Positions 57,587-64,000 of a stretch of DNA of 64,000 nucleotides are shown here, in pieces; the first letter of the stretch is position 1, and each line of letters starts with the position of its first letter. Made by a program: the position numbers and the translations under genes. The stretch lies in the NCBI RefSeq assembly GCF_901000735.1, contig NC_081542.1, forward strand, positions 41,130,375 through 41,194,374, in the 5' to 3' direction. Below the pieces are notes generated by a model. It did no database searches, had not been told where the DNA came from, and was given only the letters and a program-made list of their open reading frames with translations. The DNA comes from Corylus avellana. Taxonomy: Eukaryota; Streptophyta; Magnoliopsida; Fagales; Betulaceae.

Positions 57587-60500
57587 ATTTTCTGATTTGG
57601 AATGTAAGGGGTTTGAATCACCCCTTTAAGCAGGAGGTTGTGAGTATAATTAGAAAATATAAGATTAGCCTTATTTGTTTGATTGAGACTAGAGTGAAGG
57701 AAAATAAGGCTGAAAAAGTTAGGGCTTGTATTGTGCCAGATTGGGACTAGGTTTTTAATTATGATAAACACTTTTTGGGAAGAATCTGGATTTGTTGGAA
57801 AAATTCTGATTATGAAGTGTTTGTTTTGGATAAAAGTGAGCAAAGTATTAATTGTTCTATTAAGTCCCTTACTAGTAATTTTTGTTGGTTTCATTATTTT
57901 GTCTATGGGGCTAACCAAGGGGGTGGATAGAAAGCATCTTTCACTAATTTGTGTTCTATGAAGGCAAAAGTAGGTACTAATCCTTGGATGATTTGTGGGG
58001 ATTTTAATGTGGTTCTTTCCTTGGCTAAAAAATGGGGATTTGATAATCTATCTTCTTATAAAATTGAATTTGGTCAGTGTTTGAATGATCTTGAAGTTTT
58101 GGATCTTAATTTTAGTGGGTGTTTTTACAATTGGACTAATAAAAGTGAGGAGCCTCGGTTTGTAGCAAGAAAACTGGATAGAGTTTGAGCTAATGTAAAC
58201 TGGATGAGTCTTTTTGGGAATACTGTTGTGGAACTCCTTTCAGGGGCATCCTACTATTATTTCAGTAGGTACTTTAAAAAGTTTTGGCCCTAAACATTTT
58301 AAGTTCTATAACTATTTGTTAGAGCATAAAGGGTTCTTGGATTGGGTTAAGGAGGGTTGGAGCATTCAGGTTGAGGGATTCCCAATGTTTCAATTGTATG
58401 TTAAGCTTAGGTCTGTGAAAGCTGTATTAAAAGAGAAAACTCTGGTTTGTTTTGGGAATTTGAAGCAAAAAGTTATTTAGGCTCAAGAGAATCTGAGCTT
58501 AGCTCAAAATGATGTTTTTGCTTCTTTTGGTAGTGTTGATAGTCTTCTTAAGGAGAGGGAATGTCTTCATGCTTATGTTTCTATTTCTAGAGCTAAGGAA
58601 TCTTTCTTGAAGTAGAAGGCAATGAATCAATGGTTGAATTTGGGAGATCAAAATAACAGGTTTTTCTATAGATCTTTTAAGGTTCAAAATGCCAAGAAAA
58701 CTATTAACTATCTATGGGATGAGCATGGCACTAAAGTGGATGATGTTGATCATATTAAGAGGGTGGCTGAGGACTTTTATAAGAATCTGTTAGGTACAGA
58801 TCACCTACAATTCACTGATGCAAAAGCAGCTAGAGTTAGGCAGCTTATCCCTGTTGCTATCTCCTCTGAACATGTAGCTACTTTGGAGAAGGAGGTTTAT
58901 GAAGATGAAATCAGAGACACTTTGTTTCATATGAAAGCCAATAAGGCCCCTGGTCCTAATGGGTTTTCTGCATATTTTTTTTAAGTCTACTTGGTCTATT
59001 GTGGGTAAGGAGGTAATGGCTGCTATTAAAGGTTTCTTTACATCTGGTTTATTGCTTAAGGAAGTGAATGCTACTATTCTTTCTTTGGTTCCTAAAAAGG
59101 TTAATCCTTCTACCATGGGTGATTTTAGACCTATTGTGTGTTGAAATGTTATATATAAATGCACTACAAAAATTCTGTCTAACAGGATGTTGCCTATTTT
59201 GGGTGATTTGGTGAGCATGAACCAATTTGCTCTCGTTCCTTCTAGGAATATATCTGAAAATGTTCTATTGGCTCAAGAACTTGTGAGGGGTTATCATAAG
59301 GAAAAAGGGAAACCTAGGTGTACTTTGAAAATAGACCTTATGAAAGCCTGTGATTTTGTGAATTGGGAATTTATGCTTCCTTGTCTTCACTGTTTTGGTT
59401 TCCCTAATAGATTTTTGAGCTAGATCAGGGTGTGTATTATATCTCCTAAATTTTATGTTTGTATTAATGGTACTTTGGTTGGCTATTTTGAAGGTAAAAA
59501 GGGGCTGAGGTAGGGTGACCCTATTTCTCCTTACTTGTTTGTTGTTGCTATGGAGGTTTTCTCTCGGATTATGGCTGCACATACTGGTGGTAATGCTAGT
59601 TTTAAATTCCATCCTAAATGTGAGAGAATGAAGCTTACACATTTGTGTTTTGCAGATGATCTTTTGATTTTTTTCAGAAGCTAGTTTGAGTTCTATAAAA
59701 GTTATCAAGGCTGCTCTTATTGAGTTTGAGAATCTGTTTAGGTTGAAAGCTAATCCTTCAAAGAGTTCTCTCTATTGTTCTGGAATTTCAGACAGAATGA
59801 GGCATATTCTGTTGGATGATTTGATGATGAAGGAAGGTCATCTCCCTGTGAGGTACCTTGGGGTTCCTCTTATTTCTTCTAGACTTTCTGCAGCTGACTG
59901 TGGAGATTTGCTTAGCAGAATTTCTGGCCGTATAGATTCTTGGCTTTCTAAGAATCTTTCCTATACAGGTAGGCTCCAGTTGTTATCTTCTGTTCTTTAC
60001 AGTTTACAAGTGTATTGGATGAGCATTTTCATTCTTCCTAAAAAGATCATTAGAGCTATTGAACAAAAGTTCAATAGGTTTTTATGGCATGGGAAGGAAG
60101 AAGGTGTAGCTAAAGCAAAGGTTTCCTAGTCTGATCTTTGTTTTTCTAAGAATGAGGGAGGTTTGGGATTAAAGAGGCTAGAAATTTGGAATCAAACTTT
60201 TATGCTTAGGCATATCTAGAGTATTTTTGCTAGGTCTGGTTCTATTTGGGTTGCCTGGGTTAGAGAAAATCTATTAAAAGGGAGTTTTTGGAGTGTAGGT
60301 ATTCCTCAAAATTGTTCTTGGAGTTGGAGGAAAATTTCGAAGCTGAGACCTATTGCCAAAAGGTTCTTGAAGTTTAAAGTTGGGAATGGGGATAGCATTC
60401 ATATGTGGCTGGATTTGTGGCATCCTGCAGGAGTTTTGCTTGAGCAATATGGATTTAGGGTTGTTTATGATGCTCAAATTAATATTGAAGCTAAGTTGTC

Positions 60501-61130
60501 TTCTGTCATTTGCAATGGAGATTGGTTTTGGAGACTAGCAAGATCAGAAGCTCTAGTTGATATTCAAGCTAGGCTTCCTGAAGGTTGTTTAGGCCAATGT
60601 GATAAGCCAGTTTGGACTGTTTCTAAAAGGGTGTCTATGTTAGTGCAGAGACTTGGGAAGCCCTTAGAAAGAAGAATGCAGAGGTTATTTGATGGAAGAT
60701 AGTTTGGTTTCCTCTTGCTATTCCTATGCAGGCTTTTATTTTGTGGCTTGCTATGAAGGATAGGTTACTTACAGGTGAGAGGCTACTTAAATGGGGTTAT
60801 AAGGGTGAGGTTCAGTATTGCTTCTGCCATTCTAAACTGGAAACTCGTGATCATATTTTCTTTGAATGCAACTTTAGTTCGAGAATTTGGAAATATTGCA
60901 TGATTCATTGCAGAATTGATATGCCTCCTATGATTTGGGATGAACTTGTTCAGCTTGGCTATAATAGGTAGGGAAAGAACTCTCTTAAGTGCTTGATATG
61001 TCAGTTGGATCTTGGTTCTGTAGTTTATAACCTCTGGTGTACTAGAAATGAACTTAGACATGTTGGTGTTCCAAAAACTGAAGAGTAGCTACTGAAACAG
61101 ATTTTCTGGAAATCAGGGCTAGAATTGCTG
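57586..61130 (+). pseudogene. LINE ORF2: endonuclease, reverse transcriptase, zf-RVT
   Basis: Starts MNFLIWNVRGLNHPF. Endonuclease motifs: IWNVRGLN, IETRVKE, ICGDFNVV and ARKLDRV (57586-58190). The RT core runs from about 58950: KANKAPGPNGFS, FRPIVC, LKIDLMKA, then GDPISPYLF and the catalytic FADDLLIF near 59655. After a shift in a T run come HLPVRYLGVPLI and LSYTGRLQLLSSVL. A zinc-finger RVT tail is at 60726-60940 (MQAFILWLAMKDRLLTGERL, then FCHSKLETRDHIFFEC). At least seven in-frame TAG codons and several shifts destroy the frame. In the RT palm KACDFVNW replaces the usual KAYDSVNW. Confidence 0.85.
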
Positions 61131-61391
61131 TAAAAAGAGGGTTTCTTAGAACTAGGGAGAACCTTTTGTTGTGTTCTTTGTGGAACTTGCATTCTGTAAT
61201 GTTGGCTTGTAATTTTTGCTTTTCTTTGTTTTAATCTGTAAGGGTTGTTTTGGTGTTGAGTTGTTGTTGGTTTGTAGGTTTTGTTTTCCCCTATTTTGCT
61301 TGGTAAGAGGTTGTATTTGTGTTTTTGTGTTGCTCTGTTTTGAGCTTTGGTTTTAATGAAATGCTTATTCATAAAAAATAAAATAAAAAAT

Positions 61392-61706
61392 AAAAAAGTT
61401 CTTATTTTGTTAACAGGAAAGAACTTGATTACTTAAGCAAATTAATCAACAATTTTTCCTGCACTCTCTATTTTTTTTCCGGAAATATTGAACGCTAAGT
61501 GGGTCATGGGCTCACTAGAGAGTGAACTACTAGCAAATAACTTGGACTCACCCATGGATGAAAATAGTTAAGGTTATGGCTTTTAATTAATTAGGAGCCA
61601 ATCCAAAGATATATAAATAGCAGTGGTTGCAAGGAACCTGTGGTTTAGAAGAAATTCTTTGGTTTACAGGGGATTTTGGTCATCCAAATCTAATTGTACG
61701 TGAGGT
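61392..61706. other. 3' flank of MLO copy 3 resumed after the LINE
   Basis: Continues the flank shared with copies 1 and 2 (ACAGGAAAGAACTTGATTAC) and is cut at 61706 by a Copia LTR after TGAGGT. Confidence 0.8.
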
Positions 61707-62454
61707 TGTTAGAATTTCATTAAATAAATCTGTCTTACTCCATAGCATGTGAATAATAATGAAAAGAATGTAAAAACATATCTTCTTTGCTAGAAGATGA
61801 GTCTGCCATCTTCCTCCATTTGTCCTGTTGTGTTGTGTGTGTAAAGGGCACTAGTCTCTTAACCCTAATTGCTTTAATGACCTAATGAAGTTTAATGGGC
61901 TAACTTCATTTATATATGTAGGGTGAGAGTACATGGCTTCCTCAAGTGCTTATAGAATTGGTTCAGCCCATTATGGACCCAAATATTAAAATGACTATGT
62001 CAGTCCACCCAAAAGTGAAATAAAATACAACAATCTCTCACTTGGACTACATAAGTCATTTAATTACCAAGTAAACCAAAATAAGCATCCCAAAACACAA
62101 TATGATCTAAATGTGTTTGCAACTACAAGTTAAGAACACATCGATAGGATGTATAACATATAACAAGTATTTACAATCACGTGATCTAGAAAATGGAATG
62201 CAAGTATAGCATACAAATAGCACAAATAGTGATCATTATATTTTCAAATGAAGCCCACTGAGACTAATACACAATGTCTCACCGAGACTCACACACAATA
62301 TCTCATATCATAACATCAATACCATAGTTAACACAAAAGCACACAAAACAATATATGGCAACACAAAAGATACTCACTATTTACACAAGGCACATAACTC
62401 CCACTAACTTAATAGAACAAAAGACTTTAACAACCCCATATGAGTCGCATGTTC

Positions 62455-62880
62455 CTGAAACACTATAGGAGCCAAAACCCTTGGTCATTGGGTCCGCCAA
62501 CATATGTTTTGTGGGAGTATGCATAACTCAAATGTGAGATTCACCTAACTTTCTCTCTATAAATAAATACTTTTATGTCAATATGCTTGTATCACAATGA
62601 ACTCCTAGTATTCCGAGAGAAAGAAAATTGATGCAGACATAACTCAAAATATCTCTAATGGCATCTAGACTACCCAGCCCTGAGATAAAATTCTGCAATT
62701 ATGTATCCTGACGTGTAGCCTCACAATAAGTTACACATTATGCCTACATAGTTGAGGAAGCTATAAGTGTTTATATGACACTATTTCCCAAAATAGCTCT
62801 TCTCACAATCACAAATACACTACCTAGACAACCAAAATAATCGACATCGCAATATCCAACTACATTAAGAATGTTGGATT
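62455..62880 (-). pseudogene. Copia RNase H remnant
   Basis: On the minus strand, broken frames read VGYCDVDYFGCLGS (the domain start with its Asp), then GVHCDTS, then HTPTKHMLADPMTKGF, the conserved end of Copia RNase H. Multiple stops and shifts; non-functional. Confidence 0.65.
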
Positions 62881-63242
62881 AACAATACATTAACACAAAG
62901 TCCCTAACACCCCCATAAGTACCTTAGTACTTTCTTTGTAGCTTTCCAGTGACTCAAGTATTTTCCAAGTACACCAATAATATAATCATATAATGTTATA
63001 TATGTACATGCTTAAGTTCACATCAAGCTACACACAATTGACTCAAATATGATTGCTTGGGGCAATTGATACTTAAAAGCTATCACATTTTCATAATATG
63101 TGTCTTTCCAAGAGAGATATATCAAGATCGTCAGGATTGAGAATGTCACAATAAATTTATGATGCATATAAAAAAAAAATGCATTTATAAATACTCATAA
63201 ATACCCTCATTCACCAAATAGTAAGATTTTTATCTTACACAC

Positions 63243-63553
63243 ATGCTAAAGTTCAAAATACACATTGCACTCTTACACATTATTTTATCTCAAATTTATG
63301 CTAGAGTCTCTAACACATAATGAACTCTTACGCACTATTTTTTCAGGTCAAATTCATGATAAAGTCTGTAAAGAATGAACTCTTACGCATCCCACACTCA
63401 TGCTAAAGTCTATAACACACAATTGACTCTTACGCATTATTTTTATCTCAACTCCATGCCAGAGTCCATAGTACACAATGGACTCTTACGTATTATTTTT
63501 GTCAAATTCTATGTTAGAGTCTATAATACAAAATGGACTCTCATGCATGATAA
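63243..63553. repeat. About 60-bp tandem array, 5-6 units
   Basis: Diverged units carrying ATGCTAGAGTCTATAACAC and GACTCTTACGCATTATTTTT, with unit lengths of about 50-62 bp. No spacer/repeat pattern of a CRISPR type: the whole unit is conserved and units abut. Confidence 0.8.
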
Positions 63554-64000
63554 ACAAAATAATTAAATACAAAGACTTAATTGGACTGCTATCGAGAGGA
63601 TACGACTGGGCAACTAAGTGCAAAGTATCTAATAATTTTCTTCGTCGTCCCAAACATCCTATCATATAATAATTTATCGATAGGGCAAAGTTATTATACA
63701 TATGGATCTTCGTATAATTGTTACAATTTACAGAATAATAACCTCAAATTTATTTATTTATTTAATTCGAATAATATCTGATAAAACCAAGTAATTTATC
63801 GTGATTAGTACATAACCACTCAAAATCATTCATTTTGATGGACAACAATATTATCCACAGTGAACCAGTAAATCCCAATAATTATCATGATTAGTCCTAC
63901 GATAGGCGGGTACATAACCATTCAAAAATCATCGGTTTTGGTGTACAAAAAAAAATTATGCATATTTAACCAAAAGTTCATTTATCTCTAAGTGAATATC
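63554..64000. other. Window end, no gene
   Basis: AT-rich sequence inside or next to the Copia remnant. Two diverged copies of a segment with GATTAGT..GTACATAACCA and CAAAAATCAT-like words (about 63802-63845 and 63889-63940). No coding call. Confidence 0.5.

Larger units (their letters stand above)
55925..61391 (+). mobile_element. L1-type LINE, nearly full length, decayed
   Basis: A 5.5-kb insertion in the 3' flank of MLO copy 3. The word AAAAAAGTTC borders both sides (55915-55924 and 61392-61401), and flank sequence continuous behind copies 1 and 2 is split exactly there. It carries ORF1 (56231-57586) and ORF2 (57586-about 61130), a short 3' UTR and an A-rich tail with AAATAAAAAAT units. 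Same orientation as MLO. Many nonsense codons and some shifts, so inactive. Confidence 0.9.
61707..64000 (-). mobile_element. Copia LTR retrotransposon, 3' part, extends past the window
   Basis: LTR 61707-62032 (TGTTAGAATTTC...TACAACA, 326 bp) next to a minus-strand polypurine tract (62033-62050, AGTCCAAGTGAGAGAT on minus). The interior holds degenerate RNase H (62455-62880), a 60-bp tandem array, and unassigned sequence to the window end. The other LTR is not in the window. It interrupts the flank shared by the MLO copies. Confidence 0.75.

Noticed and set aside
63243..63553. Possible CRISPR-like array
   Set aside because: Whole units are conserved and abut with no unique spacers; plant genome context; simple tandem repeat.

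Overview
This is a plant nuclear window, almost certainly from a eudicot and probably a woody one. The evidence is 14-exon intron-rich genes with GT-AG introns, very AT-rich introns, and plant-type transposons of every class (CACTA, MULE, hAT and other MITEs, Copia, LARD/TRIM, L1-type LINE, SINE). The species cannot be read from the sequence. The only host genes I can support are three tandem copies, all on the + strand, of an MLO gene (seven-transmembrane, calmodulin-binding family known from powdery mildew susceptibility). Everything else is duplicated flank or transposon.

Layout. 1-2749: MLO copy 1, exons 5-14 only (the 5' part lies outside the window). 2750-8707: spacer with an RNase H-like LINE remnant, a Mutator-like element carrying a captured host exon (4983-6120), a truncated LINE 3' end, a solo LTR and a hAT-like remnant. 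8708-15295: MLO copy 2, with a TRIM element in intron 4, a partial internal duplication that puts pseudo-exons into intron 10, and an early stop in the last exon. 16437-31652: a decayed CACTA (En/Spm) transposon of about 15 kb on the minus strand, itself hit by a gag-only Copia element, a hAT MITE and a 143-bp MITE; its right end is lost in an N gap. 31753-34520: AT-rich spacer with a SINE and a foldback MITE. 34521-46363: two copies, in opposite orientation, of a non-coding LARD-like LTR element, enclosing a segment (40194-43218) that is the inverted counterpart of the sequence upstream of MLO copy 2. 46821-55667: MLO copy 3, complete with all 14 exons open (519 codons) despite a 4.4-kb antisense Copia insertion in intron 8. 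55925-61391: a decayed L1-type LINE in the 3' flank. 61707-64000: the 3' part of another minus-strand Copia.

How it fits together. The three MLO copies share exons, introns and flanks at high identity, so the locus grew by recent tandem duplication of a block that already held the solo LTR, LINE 3' end and hAT remnant. Copy-specific transposons then inserted and rearranged each copy. The clearest single event is an inversion upstream of copy 3: the 5-bp target-site duplication of one LARD element is split, one half beside each of the two inverted elements, as expected from recombination between them. I found no CRISPR, operon, tRNA or rRNA gene, and no convincing new biological system. The novelty is structural. 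The window has three 100-base N gaps (31653-31752, 43219-43318, 45662-45761), and alignment of the LARD copies shows that at least two stand for much longer missing sequence.
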